The notes: generated by a model not told the origin, from the sequence alone. Counted from the stretch's first letter, positions 7,947 through 17,021 are shown. The stretch is DNA of 64,000 nt from Flavobacterium amnicola (GCF_004122165.1 NZ_SBKO01000006.1:1-64000), one strand, 5' to 3'. Made by a program: numbers and translations.

Positions 7947-8754
7947 AACTTATAATTTTTAAAAATAAAAAAACGAATGGTGCTACAAATATAATACTAT
8001 CCAAACGATCATAAATTCCACCATGACCTGGCATAATGGTACCACTGTCTTTCACCCCTGCAATTCGTTTAAACTTTGACTCAATTAAATCGCCTATTGT
8101 ACCAAAAATACTAGCAATTATAGCAATAGGAATCCAATACTTACTACTAAAAAAACTTCCAAATGTGGTACTTTTCGACAATAAAAAGGCAACAATAATA
8201 GCAAAAACCAATCCTCCAACAAAACCTTCAATGGTTTTCTTAGGTGAGATTCTTTCAAATAACTTATTTTTTCCAATCGATTTTCCAACCAAATAGGCAA
8301 AGGTGTCATTTGTCCAAATCAAGATAAAGATACCAATAATTATTGAAGGAATAAACTGATTGCTTAACATTGGAATTTTAGAGATAAAAACAAATGGTAA
8401 AACGATATAACCAATAAGCTTTACCCATTTCTCGGTACTGGTAACAATAGGCTTCGATACTTTGGAAAACAACCAAAGCAATAACTGGCCACATACAAAA
8501 ATGGAAGCCAAAAGCAACCCTAAATCTGTAGACCATTGATTCGAGAAAAATACACCAAAAAGTAAATACAAAACTCCAGAAACAAGCAAAGAAGCTATTT
8601 TAGGCAATTGAATTAAAGCAGAAAATTCGCTAACCGTTTGCAACAAAAATAAACCAAATAAAATCAAGAATGATTCTCTGGAAAATAGCGTGGCAAAGAT
8701 GAGCAAGAAAATGTAAACAATTCCTGACAATGAACGTACTACGTTTTCATTCAT
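7936..8754 (-). CDS. cdsA: Phosphatidate cytidylyltransferase
   Basis: Makes CDP-diacylglycerol from phosphatidate and CTP in the inner membrane. 272 aa from ATG 8754, with about seven transmembrane segments. The C-terminal CDP-DAG synthase signature is clear: GDLIESKFKRIAGVKDSG then MPGHGGIYDRLDS. An upstream in-frame ATG at 8769 would overlap the LUD gene and add only five residues, so 8754 is preferred. It lies one base from the LUD stop. Confidence 0.93.
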   Translation of the reverse strand: MNENVVRSLSGIVYIFLLIFATLFSRESFLILFGLFLLQTVSEFSALIQLPKIASLLVSGVLYLLFGVFFSNQWSTDLGLLLASIFVCGQLLLWLFSKVSKPIVTSTEKWVKLIGYIVLPFVFISKIPMLSNQFIPSIIIGIFILIWTNDTFAYLVGKSIGKNKLFERISPKKTIEGFVGGLVFAIIVAFLLSKSTTFGSFFSSKYWIPIAIIASIFGTIGDLIESKFKRIAGVKDSGTIMPGHGGIYDRLDSIIFVAPFVFLFLKIISYVS

Positions 8755-8755
8755 T

Positions 8756-9361
8756 TTATAAATCTTCAAGAAGTAGTAAATATAAATTTTTCGGAGAACT
8801 TCCGTAGTGTAAGAAATCTTCTTCTTTTACTTTTTCGAAGTATTTTATAGTCGTTATATTCGTTGGATAATCGGTAGTATAACGCTTTTTAATTTCTCTT
8901 AAACCATCACTTTTGCTAACGATAATTTGACTTGTCGTCGCTACAATAACGATGCTATCTGGCAAATCGTTTGGCTTGTTTTGTTTGATTTGATTTGAGG
9001 AAAACAAAACCGAACCTTCTTCGGCAATTAAATTCTCGCAACTGGCCAATAAAAAGCTTGGTTTGGCAACATTGGTTCGAGAAATATTATTATCGTCTAG
9101 CATATTAAAAAGACGCGATTCTAAACACAGGGCTTCCGATTCAAACCAATCGTTTTCTTCTAATATATTTTCAAACTGTTCGTTTAGTTCGGCAATATTT
9201 TCGCAGTACAAAAACTTACCTCCGTTTTTCTTGAAGTTATGAGTAAACTGCTCATCGGCTGGAAGTTGAGAGTGTACATCTTGAAACGGATTATAGGAAT
9301 TTTCGTTCGCTTCGCTTGCTGCGTCACTACTAGATCCAAATATTTTTCTAAAAAGACTCAT
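8756..9361 (-). CDS. LUD-domain protein (LutC-like)
   Basis: 201 aa from ATG 9361; an in-frame start 14 codons upstream lies in the terminator/promoter gap and is not favoured. The N-terminus MSLFRKIFG is followed by a Ser/Asn-rich linker, then a LUD (DUF162) domain with the pattern LFSSNQIKQNKPNDLPDSIVIVA. LUD proteins belong to lactate-utilisation LutB/LutC families, but here there is no lutAB next door, so the substrate is unknown. It heads the operon with cdsA-psd-ACBP-SOD. Confidence 0.75.
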   Translation of the reverse strand: MSLFRKIFGSSSDAASEANENSYNPFQDVHSQLPADEQFTHNFKKNGGKFLYCENIAELNEQFENILEENDWFESEALCLESRLFNMLDDNNISRTNVAKPSFLLASCENLIAEEGSVLFSSNQIKQNKPNDLPDSIVIVATTSQIIVSKSDGLREIKKRYTTDYPTNITTIKYFEKVKEEDFLHYGSSPKNLYLLLLEDL

Positions 9362-9408
9362 ATATCGCTTATAAATACTGGCAGTTGTTGGTATTAACCT
9401 CAAAGATA

Positions 9409-9450
9409 AAAAAAACTCAATCTAATTTTAACATTAGATTGAGTTTTTTA
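9409..9450. terminator. Terminator after ftsH
   Basis: 14-bp perfect stem AAACTCAATCTAAT / ATTAGATTGAGTTT with a TTTAAC loop and T-runs on both sides. It separates rsfS-ftsH from the LUD-cdsA operon. Confidence 0.8.
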
Positions 9451-9470
9451 TTGATTTTATTAACTAAGTT

Positions 9471-11393
9471 TTAAACAATTTCTTCGTGAGAAACTTTGTC
9501 AAATGGACGTTTTCCGAATATAGTTTCCAAATCGTCTTTAAAAATGACTTCTTTTTCGATTAAAATATCAGCCAATTGATTTAGCTTGTCTTTATTCTCT
9601 TGAAGAATCATAATCGCACGTTGGTACTGCGCTTCAATAAGAATTGAAATCTCTTGATCGATGGTTCTAGCCGTTTCTTCTGAATACGGTTTCGAAAAAT
9701 TATAATCGGTTTGTCCTGAAGAATCGTAATAGGTAATATTTCCTAACTTATCATTCAATCCATACACGGTAACCATCGCACGCGCTTGTTTGGTTACTTT
9801 TTCCAAATCACTTAATGCACCCGTTGAAATATTATCAAAAATAACTTTCTCAGCTGCACGACCACCCATAGTGGCACACATTTCATCAAGCATTTGGTTC
9901 GGACGTACAATTTGACGCTCTTCTGGCAAATACCAAGCCGCACCTAAACTTTGTCCACGAGGCACAATAGTCACTTTAATAAGTGGCGCTGCATGTTCCA
10001 ACATCCAACTCACCGTGGCATGTCCAGCTTCGTGAATAGCAATTGCTTTTTTCTCTTCTGGAGTAATGATTTTATTCTTTTTTTCTAATCCGCCTACAAT
10101 TCTATCTACAGCATCCAAGAAATCTTGTTTATCCACTGCTTCTTTGTTATTACGCGCTGCAATTAAAGCTGCTTCGTTACATACATTGGCGATATCAGCT
10201 CCCGAAAAACCTGGCGTTTGTTTCGCTAAGAAATCGGTATCCAAACCTTCCACTTTTTTAAGTGGCGCTAAATGCACTTCGAAAATTTCTTTACGCTCAC
10301 GAACATCTGGAAGGTCAACATATATTTGACGGTCAAAACGTCCGGCACGCATTAAGGCTTTATCCAATACATCGGCACGGTTGGTAGCAGCCAATACAAT
10401 AACACTTGTATCAGTACCAAATCCATCCATTTCTGTCAATAATTGGTTTAATGTATTTTCACGTTCGTCGTTAGAACCTGAGAAATTATTCTTCCCACGA
10501 GCACGACCAACCGCATCAATTTCGTCAATAAAAATAATCGCCGGTGATTTTTCTTTGGCTTGTTTGAACAAATCGCGAACACGTGATGCTCCTACTCCAA
10601 CAAACATTTCGACAAAATCGGAACCTGACAATGAAAAGAAAGGCACTTGTGCTTCACCAGCAACGGCTTTTGCTAACAAGGTTTTCCCTGTTCCAGGAGG
10701 TCCAACCAACAAAGCACCTTTAGGAATTTTACCTCCTAAATTGGTATATTTTTGTGGATTTTTAAGGAACTCTACAATTTCTTGAATTTCTTCTTTGGCG
10801 CCTTCTAAACCAGCGACATCTTTGAAAGTTGTTTTAACATCGTTTTTTTCATCAAACAATTTTGCTTTTGATTTTCCGATGCTAAAAATCTGACCTCCGC
10901 CACCTCCAGCGCCTCCGCCAGACATGCGTCGCATCATAAATATCCAGAAACCAACCAGTATAATTATTGGTAAAAAGGAAGTCAAAATATCCGTCCAATC
11001 CCCCGATGTTTTGTAATCGTAAGAAGCCAACTTATTTGCTTTTTGTGCTTCGTCTAATTTGTTTTGGAAAATCTCATCATTTCCAATTTCTAAGGTATAA
11101 TGAGGTCCTATATTGGGATTACCCAACACATCAGTAGGTTCAATTTTGTTATGTGTTTTTGACTTTAGAGCAGCCGGTTTTAGAAAAACTTCTGCCGAAT
11201 TTTTGTTATAAACAACTACTTTTTCAACTTGTGAAGAATCTAAAAACTGATAAAATTTAGAAATGGTAGTTTTTTGAGGAACAGACCAACGCGATTGATC
11301 GGAAAGATACATTCCTAAAAAAATAATTCCAACAACTCCGTAAATCCACCACGGATTAAATTTGAAATTTTTTTGTTTATTTTCTTTTGACAT
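9471..11393 (-). CDS. ftsH: ATP-dependent zinc metalloprotease FtsH
   Basis: Membrane-anchored AAA+ protease for quality control of membrane and regulatory proteins. 640 aa. Two N-terminal membrane segments (residues about 14-30 and 138-155) flank an extracytoplasmic part. A Gly-rich linker follows. Walker A GPPGTGKT is at about residue 231, Walker [12 protein letters not shown], the SRH region [13 protein letters not shown], and the zinc site HEAGH at about residue 454. It lies 13 nt behind rsfS. In many bacteria FtsH controls lipid-synthesis enzymes, so its position beside cdsA-psd is suggestive only. Confidence 0.97.
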   Translation of the reverse strand: MSKENKQKNFKFNPWWIYGVVGIIFLGMYLSDQSRWSVPQKTTISKFYQFLDSSQVEKVVVYNKNSAEVFLKPAALKSKTHNKIEPTDVLGNPNIGPHYTLEIGNDEIFQNKLDEAQKANKLASYDYKTSGDWTDILTSFLPIIILVGFWIFMMRRMSGGGAGGGGGQIFSIGKSKAKLFDEKNDVKTTFKDVAGLEGAKEEIQEIVEFLKNPQKYTNLGGKIPKGALLVGPPGTGKTLLAKAVAGEAQVPFFSLSGSDFVEMFVGVGASRVRDLFKQAKEKSPAIIFIDEIDAVGRARGKNNFSGSNDERENTLNQLLTEMDGFGTDTSVIVLAATNRADVLDKALMRAGRFDRQIYVDLPDVRERKEIFEVHLAPLKKVEGLDTDFLAKQTPGFSGADIANVCNEAALIAARNNKEAVDKQDFLDAVDRIVGGLEKKNKIITPEEKKAIAIHEAGHATVSWMLEHAAPLIKVTIVPRGQSLGAAWYLPEERQIVRPNQMLDEMCATMGGRAAEKVIFDNISTGALSDLEKVTKQARAMVTVYGLNDKLGNITYYDSSGQTDYNFSKPYSEETARTIDQEISILIEAQYQRAIMILQENKDKLNQLADILIEKEVIFKDDLETIFGKRPFDKVSHEEIV

Positions 11394-11406
11394 AGATATT
11401 TATGTG

Positions 11407-11778
11407 TTAATATTTGTTTTCAATAGTTGTGATTTTTGCATCACCCCAAAGACTTTCTATGTTATAGTACTCACGAATATGTTTTTGAAATACGTGTACC
11501 ACAATGTGTACATAATCCATCAAAACCCATTCTCCGTTTTCTGTACCTTCAACATGCCAAGGTTTTTCTTTGAGTTCTTTTGAAACTGATTTTTGAACTG
11601 AATTTACAATTGCATTTACTTGTGTGTTCGAATTTCCGTTACACACCACAAAATAATCGCAAACCGTATTTTCCAGTTCTCTTAAATCAAGAATATCTAT
11701 ATCGTTTCCTTTTACATCTTCAATCCCTTTAATGATATTTGCTAGTAAAATATCGTTTTCTGCTGCTTTTTTGGCCAT
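11407..11778 (-). CDS. rsfS: Ribosomal silencing factor RsfS
   Basis: 123 aa. Binds uL14 of the 50S subunit and blocks subunit joining in starvation. Family motifs are visible: ENTVCDYFVVCNGNSNTQV, KPWHVEGTENGEWVLMDY and VHVFQKHIREYYNIESLWGDA. It precedes ftsH. A -7 box lies 24 nt upstream. Confidence 0.95.
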   Translation of the reverse strand: MAKKAAENDILLANIIKGIEDVKGNDIDILDLRELENTVCDYFVVCNGNSNTQVNAIVNSVQKSVSKELKEKPWHVEGTENGEWVLMDYVHIVVHVFQKHIREYYNIESLWGDAKITTIENKY

Positions 11779-11802
11779 CTATCTCTTAATCTATTATTTT
11801 TG

Positions 11803-11810
11803 CAAAGTTA
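11803..11810 (-). promoter_or_regulatory. -7 box for rsfS-ftsH
   Basis: On the minus strand TAACTTTG fits TAnnTTTG, 24 nt before the rsfS ATG (11778). No clear TTG is seen at -33. Confidence 0.5.
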
Positions 11811-11875
11811 TTGAATTTTGTCTTTATTTTGACGATAAATATGATATACTTCGACACTGTTTCAAAATCTGACAT

Positions 11876-12607
11876 ATGAAAACAATCAAACTCGATGCCA
11901 TAGATTCTACAAATGATTTCTTAAAGGGATTATTACAACATCAATCAGTAGAAAACTTTACGATTGTCACTGCCAAAAAACAAACAAAAGGCAGAGGTCA
12001 AATGGGTGCAATTTGGGAAACAGAAGAGTCTAAAAACCTAATAACCAGTATTTTAATAAAAAAAACCTTGAACAACTATGAGGCTATTTTTGAGTTAAAT
12101 ATTGCGGTAAGTTTATCTATAATTAACGCGTTAAAAAAAATAAATATTCCTGCCTTGTCTATAAAATGGCCCAACGACATTATGTCAGATAACAAGAAAA
12201 TAGCTGGCATATTAATTGAAAATGTATTTAAAGAAAAAGGAAACATCGAATCGATTGTCGGAATTGGGTTGAATATCAATCAAACCGATTTTGAAAAACT
12301 GCCAAAAGCCACCTCTTTGAAAAATATTATGAATCAAGATTTTGAGATTGAAGCCATTTTGGAAGAAATTGTAACACATCTGCAAATGTATACTGAAAAG
12401 ATAAAAAACAAAGAAGTAGATTTGCTTTGGAAATCCTATCATGAACTGCTTTTTAAAATTGGTAAACCTGTGGTTTTTGAAAATAACAATCAGGAAAAAT
12501 TCATGGGAATAATACAGGCCGTAAACAAAAACGGTCAACTGCAAGTCATGCTGGAAGATGACAGCATTCACGAATATGGAATCAAAGAAATTTCGATGAT
12601 TTATTAA
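11876..12607 (+). CDS. birA: Biotin-[acetyl-CoA-carboxylase] ligase
   Basis: Attaches biotin to the carboxylase carrier protein via biotinyl-AMP. 243 aa. The catalytic domain motif is KGRGQMGAIWETEESKNL with KWPNDIM and GIGLNIN; a short C-terminal SH3-like domain ends the protein. The N-terminal winged-helix DNA-binding domain of E. coli BirA is absent, so this is a class I enzyme with no repressor role. It is divergent from rsfS and ends at a strong terminator. Confidence 0.94.
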   Translation: MKTIKLDAIDSTNDFLKGLLQHQSVENFTIVTAKKQTKGRGQMGAIWETEESKNLITSILIKKTLNNYEAIFELNIAVSLSIINALKKINIPALSIKWPNDIMSDNKKIAGILIENVFKEKGNIESIVGIGLNINQTDFEKLPKATSLKNIMNQDFEIEAILEEIVTHLQMYTEKIKNKEVDLLWKSYHELLFKIGKPVVFENNNQEKFMGIIQAVNKNGQLQVMLEDDSIHEYGIKEISMIY

Positions 12608-12610
12608 ACG

Positions 12611-12650
12611 AAAAAAACCTTCTTGATTGCTCAAGAAGGTTTTTTTTATG
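12611..12650. terminator. Bidirectional terminator after birA
   Basis: AACCTTCTTGA / TCAAGAAGGTT stem with a TTGC loop, flanked by A7 and T8 runs. It lies between the convergent birA and SRPBCC genes. Confidence 0.85.
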
Positions 12651-12663
12651 TTGTAGGAGGTTA

Positions 12664-13056
12664 TTACAATTTATGCATATTTTCTGCTAAAGTTTCAATG
12701 AATTTAGAGATTGGACCTTTAATCATCATGGCCATCATCGCGTTAAATTCACCATCAAAATTCAATTGAATATCTGTTGAATCAGCAGTGGTTTCATTTA
12801 AATTAGCCGTTAAGGTAAAAGGCAATTTGCTTGATGCTGCTCCTAAAACAATTTTAGAATTGGCTACCGCTTCTTTTTTAACCAATTTTATTTCTGGCAT
12901 TCCTTTTAAACCAAATTCGAAACAATTTTCATCAATTACTTCAAATTTTGCAATGTTCTCGGGCATTAATTTCTCAAAGTTTTTAACTTGAGACAATTCG
13001 TTAAACATATATTCGGCCGATTTTTGAACCGTAACTTTTGGACTTTCTAAATTCAT
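12664..13056 (-). CDS. SRPBCC (START-like) family protein
   Basis: 130 aa with no signal peptide. The helix-grip pattern starts at MNLESPKVTVQKSAEYMFNELSQ (a loading helix), followed by alternating beta strands and a C-terminal helix ending FIETLAENMHKL. Ligand unknown. It lies downstream of pyrE on the same strand, with a 90-nt A/T-rich gap containing a short TTAGATTG repeat. Confidence 0.75.
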   Translation of the reverse strand: MNLESPKVTVQKSAEYMFNELSQVKNFEKLMPENIAKFEVIDENCFEFGLKGMPEIKLVKKEAVANSKIVLGAASSKLPFTLTANLNETTADSTDIQLNFDGEFNAMMAMMIKGPISKFIETLAENMHKL

Positions 13057-13060
13057 TGCA

Positions 13061-13097
13061 TTAGATTGTTAGATTATTAGACTTTTAGATTGTTAGA
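13061..13097. repeat. TTAGATTGTTAG short repeat
   Basis: The pyrE-SRPBCC gap contains TTAGATTGTTAG, an interrupted TTAGACTT, then TTAGATTGTTAG again. It is an intergenic A/T-rich phrase repeat of unknown role. Confidence 0.5.
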
Positions 13098-13146
13098 AAA
13101 ACAATTTATATTTTTTGACGTTTACGAATAAAATTTATTACAAAAA

Positions 13147-13794
13147 CTATACCTCAACACTCCACTCCGATGGATTTTTACGCCATTCTTTAAGCAAATC
13201 TTGTTCGTTTTCGGTAATGTATTCTTTGGCCACTGCCAAATCTAATAAGTTTTCGTAGTTGCTCAAGGTATACAAATCAACATTAGCATTTTTAAAATTG
13301 GTCGTCGCAATATCAAAACCATAGGTAAAAACGGCTGCCATCCCTTTGATGTTGGCACCTTCATTACGTAACGCCTCAACCGCCATTAAACTACTGTTTC
13401 CTGTGCTAATTAAATCTTCTACCACTACTACATTTTGTCCTTTTTGTAAAAAACCTTCCACTTGATTCAAGCGTCCGTGTTTTTTAGGTTCCGGGCGAAC
13501 GTATACAAAAGGAAGTCCCAACTCCTGTGCAACAAGAATTCCAACTCCAATAGCACCTGTGGCAACCCCTGCAATAACATCGGGTTTTCCAAATTGCTTT
13601 TCAATATTCTTCGCAAATTCGTCTTTTATAAAATTTCGTATCGCTGGAAATGAAAGAATTACCCTATTATCACAGTAAATCGGAGATTTCCATCCCGAAG
13701 CCCATGTAAAAGGATTTTTAGAATTCAATTTAATTGCATTTATTTGTAAAAGCAATTCGGCTGTTTTGGTCGCTGTGTCTTTATTAAAAATCAT
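13147..13794 (-). CDS. pyrE: Orotate phosphoribosyltransferase
   Basis: Converts orotate and PRPP to OMP in pyrimidine synthesis. 215 aa. The PRPP-binding motif is VVVVEDLISTGNSS at about residues 121-134, with the N-terminal pattern FTWASGWKSPIYCDNR and catalytic-loop KKHGR. The start fits family alignment. Its ATG is only 7 bp from the start of the divergent NUDIX gene, and a -7 box ends 4 nt before it, suggesting a leaderless or near-leaderless mRNA. Confidence 0.96.
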   Translation of the reverse strand: MIFNKDTATKTAELLLQINAIKLNSKNPFTWASGWKSPIYCDNRVILSFPAIRNFIKDEFAKNIEKQFGKPDVIAGVATGAIGVGILVAQELGLPFVYVRPEPKKHGRLNQVEGFLQKGQNVVVVEDLISTGNSSLMAVEALRNEGANIKGMAAVFTYGFDIATTNFKNANVDLYTLSNYENLLDLAVAKEYITENEQDLLKEWRKNPSEWSVEV

Positions 13795-13798
13795 ACTG

Positions 13799-13806
13799 CA
13801 AATGTA
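13799..13806 (-). promoter_or_regulatory. -7 box abutting pyrE start codon
   Basis: Minus-strand TACATTTG fits TAnnTTTG. Its last base is 4 nt from the pyrE ATG. The box overlaps the first codons of the divergent NUDIX gene. The expected transcription start falls at or next to the A of ATG. Confidence 0.45.
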
Positions 13807-14407
13807 TAAAGTTTTTGTGAACGATAAACCTCTTTTCTTAACAAATCAAATTGTTAAAGAGACCGATTTTAAGTTTTTTTTACTTGAAAGCATTGACATT
13901 GAACAGCTTATTGTGAATTATTTTCAGAATAAAATTCAAAAGGCTTATTTGTACCATCCGGACGAAAAAGAAATTCTGAATACTTTAAAAACAAAAATAA
14001 AAGTCAACCATGCAGGTGGCGGATTGGTGTACAATAAAAAAGGAGAAGTGCTTTTCATTTTTAGAGGTGGAAAATGGGATTTACCCAAAGGAGGTATGAA
14101 CAAAAATGAAGAAATTGAGAACACCGCTATGCGTGAAGTGGAAGAAGAAACTGGTGTTAATGGATTAGAAATCACACAAAAACTTCAAAAAACCTACCAC
14201 ATCTTCAAACGTAGTGGCAAATACCGACTTAAAATCACACAATGGTTTGAAATGCAAACTGACTTTGATGGAACTCCAGTGGGGCAAATCGAAGAAGGAA
14301 TTGAAAAAGTGGCTTGGTTAAACCCAGATCAAATTGAAGACGCTTTAAAAAATTCATACGAAAACATTAAATTGTTGTTTGAAGAAGAGAAGAAACTGCA
14401 GGAGTAA
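13802..14407 (+). CDS. NUDIX hydrolase
   Basis: 201 aa. Hydrolyses a nucleoside diphosphate linked to some moiety; the substrate is unknown. The NUDIX box (G-x5-E-x7-REVEEETGV) lies at about residues 98-120, beginning in PKGGMNKNEE. An N-terminal extension of about 75 residues starts MYKVFVNDKPLF. ATG 13802 is preferred over an upstream TTG inside pyrE. Its 3' end overlaps the convergent cyclase gene by 41 bp. Confidence 0.88.
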   Translation: MYKVFVNDKPLFLTNQIVKETDFKFFLLESIDIEQLIVNYFQNKIQKAYLYHPDEKEILNTLKTKIKVNHAGGGLVYNKKGEVLFIFRGGKWDLPKGGMNKNEEIENTAMREVEEETGVNGLEITQKLQKTYHIFKRSGKYRLKITQWFEMQTDFDGTPVGQIEEGIEKVAWLNPDQIEDALKNSYENIKLLFEEEKKLQE

Positions 14408-16226
14408 TTCTTTTTTTGACTTGAACAGGATTCAAAAAATACATTTTCATCAGCCCTTTGTTTTTTACAATAATTTCACCTCGATATTCACAATCAAAAG
14501 TATCTTTAACCAAGGCATAAGTACTTTCAGAAATATTAATTTTTCCTGATTCTGAATTGGATTCTAATCGAGACGCTATATTTACAGTATCTCCCCAAAT
14601 GTCATAGGCAAATTTCTTAGTCCCAACTACTCCTGCCACTACCGGACCTGAATTTATTCCTAGACGAATTTCGAAAGAAGTCTCATTAAACGCATTCAAC
14701 CGTCTTGTTTCTTCTACAAAAGAAGCAATTTCTATAGCGGCTTGTACTGTTTTTAAGGCATGGTCTTCTGTTGGAAAAGGCAACCCTCCAGCACACATAT
14801 ACGCATCACCGATAGTTTTTATTTTTTCCAACTCATACTTTTCAATAATTTCATCAAACTTTGAAAAATAAAAATCGACACTTTCGACTAGCTTTTCCGG
14901 AGGTAGATTTTCAGCATAATGTGTAAATCCATGAAAATCGGTGAATAAAACGGTAACCGATTGAAATCGTTTGGCTTTCACTTTTCCGTTCACTTTTAAT
15001 TCTTCGGCAGTGCTTTCTGGTAAAATATTACGAAGTAAATCATCCGAACGTTTTCTTTCATAATCGATTATTTTATTGGTTTTTTGTACAAATTTATTGC
15101 GTCTGTACAAGCCAAATGCAACAAATGCAATACATCCTAAGGCTATAATAGTGGCAAAAACTACAATACGCTGGTTCTTTTTTTGTTGGCTTAGTAAATC
15201 TACTTCGGCTTGTTTTTGAGAAACTTCAAAATCAGTGCGCATATCTGCAATTTTTTGAACGGTTTCTAAATTCTTTAAACTGTCTCTGTAAATGATGTGA
15301 TTTTGTAAATGGCCTAACGATTCCTTTGGTTTTCCTAATTTGTCATACAATTGGGATAACTTTAAGTTGGCTTCGCTGATTTCTTTTTTCAGACCATGCG
15401 TCTTGGCTAAAGACAAGCTGTTTATTAAATAATTTAAAGCTGCAGTTTTATTCCCTTTTTCCAAATAGATGTCCGACATGTACGTGAGGTATACACAAAT
15501 AGGGTAATAATCTTCAATTTTTTCTAATAGTTTAATAGCTTTTGTAATGTTGATCTCTGCTTGTTTGTCATTTCCTTGTTTGGCATAAATCATTCCTAAA
15601 TTCCCTAGAGCATACGCTTCACCACTTTCGTAGTGGACTTGTTTGAAAATAGTTTTGGCTTCTTCTGTTTTTTCTTTGGCCAATAGAAGATTTCCTGAAT
15701 TAATATAAGCATCTCCAGAATTTAACAAAGTAGAAGCCAAGCCTATGGTGTCATTTGTTTTTCGTAGTATTTTAACGGCTTTAGCATAATAAATTTGAGC
15801 ATTTTTTGAATTTCCAAATTCAGAATACACATCGGCAATCGTTGAATAAGCAAGACCTTGTCCGGTAGGCAATTTCGCTTTGGTGGCTGCATCTAAACTT
15901 TTAAAGTAGGATTCTAAAGCTTCCTTTAATTCTCCTAACAATCTAAGCTTATTGCCTTTTTGGATATAACCTCTATACAAATACAAATAGTTTTTTTCTT
16001 GATGAGAAAACAGAATAAGTTCCTCTGCAAACTTTATAGACTTTTGCAAATTGTTCGTTTCATTAAAAGATAAATTTCTAAGTAATTCCAATTTTTCGGT
16101 AGTACTTAGAAATTTATTTTTTTCGTAAATAACCAAGAGGCTATCTGCCACTTTTTGACTTTGGCAAACACAATTTATTGAAATCAAAAAAAACAAAATC
16201 TTTAAATTCGATTTACAAAAAAGCAT
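14367..16226 (-). CDS. Signal peptide/TPR/class III adenylate cyclase
   Basis: 619 aa. Residues 1-23 are a signal peptide; about 60-330 are tandem TPR units (repeated A..Y..G..Y...G pattern); one membrane helix lies at about 352-375; a short coiled linker leads to a class III cyclase domain at about 420-600. Metal-binding Asp residues are in LFTDFHGF and TIGDAYM. The Lys of KIKTIGDAY and the Asp of DIWGDTVNIASR specify ATP rather than GTP, and the Asn and Arg of NIASR are intact, so an active adenylate cyclase is expected. The TPR part should be extracytoplasmic and the catalytic part cytoplasmic. It follows the small gene at 16231 by 4 nt. Confidence 0.88.
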   Translation of the reverse strand: MLFCKSNLKILFFLISINCVCQSQKVADSLLVIYEKNKFLSTTEKLELLRNLSFNETNNLQKSIKFAEELILFSHQEKNYLYLYRGYIQKGNKLRLLGELKEALESYFKSLDAATKAKLPTGQGLAYSTIADVYSEFGNSKNAQIYYAKAVKILRKTNDTIGLASTLLNSGDAYINSGNLLLAKEKTEEAKTIFKQVHYESGEAYALGNLGMIYAKQGNDKQAEINITKAIKLLEKIEDYYPICVYLTYMSDIYLEKGNKTAALNYLINSLSLAKTHGLKKEISEANLKLSQLYDKLGKPKESLGHLQNHIIYRDSLKNLETVQKIADMRTDFEVSQKQAEVDLLSQQKKNQRIVVFATIIALGCIAFVAFGLYRRNKFVQKTNKIIDYERKRSDDLLRNILPESTAEELKVNGKVKAKRFQSVTVLFTDFHGFTHYAENLPPEKLVESVDFYFSKFDEIIEKYELEKIKTIGDAYMCAGGLPFPTEDHALKTVQAAIEIASFVEETRRLNAFNETSFEIRLGINSGPVVAGVVGTKKFAYDIWGDTVNIASRLESNSESGKINISESTYALVKDTFDCEYRGEIIVKNKGLMKMYFLNPVQVKKRITPAVSSLLQTTI

Positions 16227-16230
16227 GTTT

Positions 16231-16632
16231 TTATGGATTAACTATGATTTTAGGATCAATACTAAAAGACCCATTTCGACGATTTGCACCATTATAAACG
16301 GTAAAATTAATAGTGTATTCTTCTTCTTCTCCTTGTGTACTACTTGCTATAGTAGCAATTACTTTTTCAGGAGTACCATTATTTCCATTAATCACATTTT
16401 GATCAAAAATATTTTGTCCTCCAGTGTAATTAATCGAGGTTATATTAACTACATCCGTTGTAGGTGATGAACTCGACACCCCTTGCCAAGTAATGGTATC
16501 CCCTACATTGGCTTCGGTTGTATAATTTTCATTACTCACGCCATTTCCTTGTCCAAAGGTACAGTAGGCATCTACATTTGGATTTACAATACTTCCGGTG
16601 TTAACACTTAAAGTTACATTTACATTTGCCAT
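16231..16632 (-). CDS. Unrecognised small beta-rich protein A (cyclase operon)
   Basis: 133 aa; no family recognised. No signal peptide or membrane segment. The sequence is rich in Asn, Thr, Val and Gly with alternating hydrophobics, suggesting a beta sandwich. It contains GDTITWQG, a phrase seen in cupredoxin- and Ig-like folds, but no copper ligand set. The C-terminus YTINFTVYNG...R...SIDPKIIV is shared with the neighbour at 16686. It stops 4 nt before the adenylate cyclase, so the two are very probably co-transcribed. Function unknown; a ligand, substrate or regulatory partner of the cyclase is speculation. Confidence 0.7.
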   Translation of the reverse strand: MANVNVTLSVNTGSIVNPNVDAYCTFGQGNGVSNENYTTEANVGDTITWQGVSSSSPTTDVVNITSINYTGGQNIFDQNVINGNNGTPEKVIATIASSTQGEEEEYTINFTVYNGANRRNGSFSIDPKIIVNP

Positions 16633-16685
16633 AATTTGTTTGTTTTTTTAATTACTAAATATGTCTTTGTTTTAGAAAATATAGT

Positions 16686-17021
16686 TTATGCGCGTATTAG
16701 AATTTTAGGATCATGTACTTGCTGTCTTCCATTAACGCTATAAGAAATAGCATAATTAGCAGTGGTACCTTCTGGGTAATCACCTATTTGACCTATTAAT
16801 GAACCATCAGGTTGTCGTGAGGGAGCTTGTTCAAAGACATCAAAATCTTTGATTTGAATTTCTAAAAGTTCATCTATTCCTGAGTTGGGAATAAGTTTCC
16901 ATTTAATGGTGTCTCGCTTTGCAGCTCTTGTTGTAATGTGTGGACCGTTGCTTTGTCCATCATTTAATTCTAAACCACTTCCTGAGTCATCTAATCGGAT
17001 TGTAATAACTAATGTTGCCAT
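16686..17021 (-). CDS. Unrecognised small beta-rich protein B, paralogue of A
   Basis: 111 aa; no family recognised. Like protein A it starts MA-x-V-x-[VI]-T, has a [GR]DTI[TK]W segment (RDTIKWKLI) and ends with NYAISYSVNGRQQVHDPKILI, matching A's YTINFTVYNG...DPKIIV. The two are therefore diverged tandem paralogues. No signal peptide. It is first in the three-gene minus-strand cassette, behind an 86-nt leader and a -7 box at 17108. The 53-nt spacer to A shows no terminator. Confidence 0.7.
   Translation of the reverse strand: MATLVITIRLDDSGSGLELNDGQSNGPHITTRAAKRDTIKWKLIPNSGIDELLEIQIKDFDVFEQAPSRQPDGSLIGQIGDYPEGTTANYAISYSVNGRQQVHDPKILIRA

Noticed and set aside
10066..10785. + strand ORFs of 87 and 134 aa inside ftsH
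   Set aside because: Antisense shadows of a highly conserved gene; no independent coding evidence.
16231..16632. Protein A as a cupredoxin (from GDTITW)
   Set aside because: No His-Cys-His-Met copper ligand pattern follows, so only a general beta-sandwich resemblance can be claimed.
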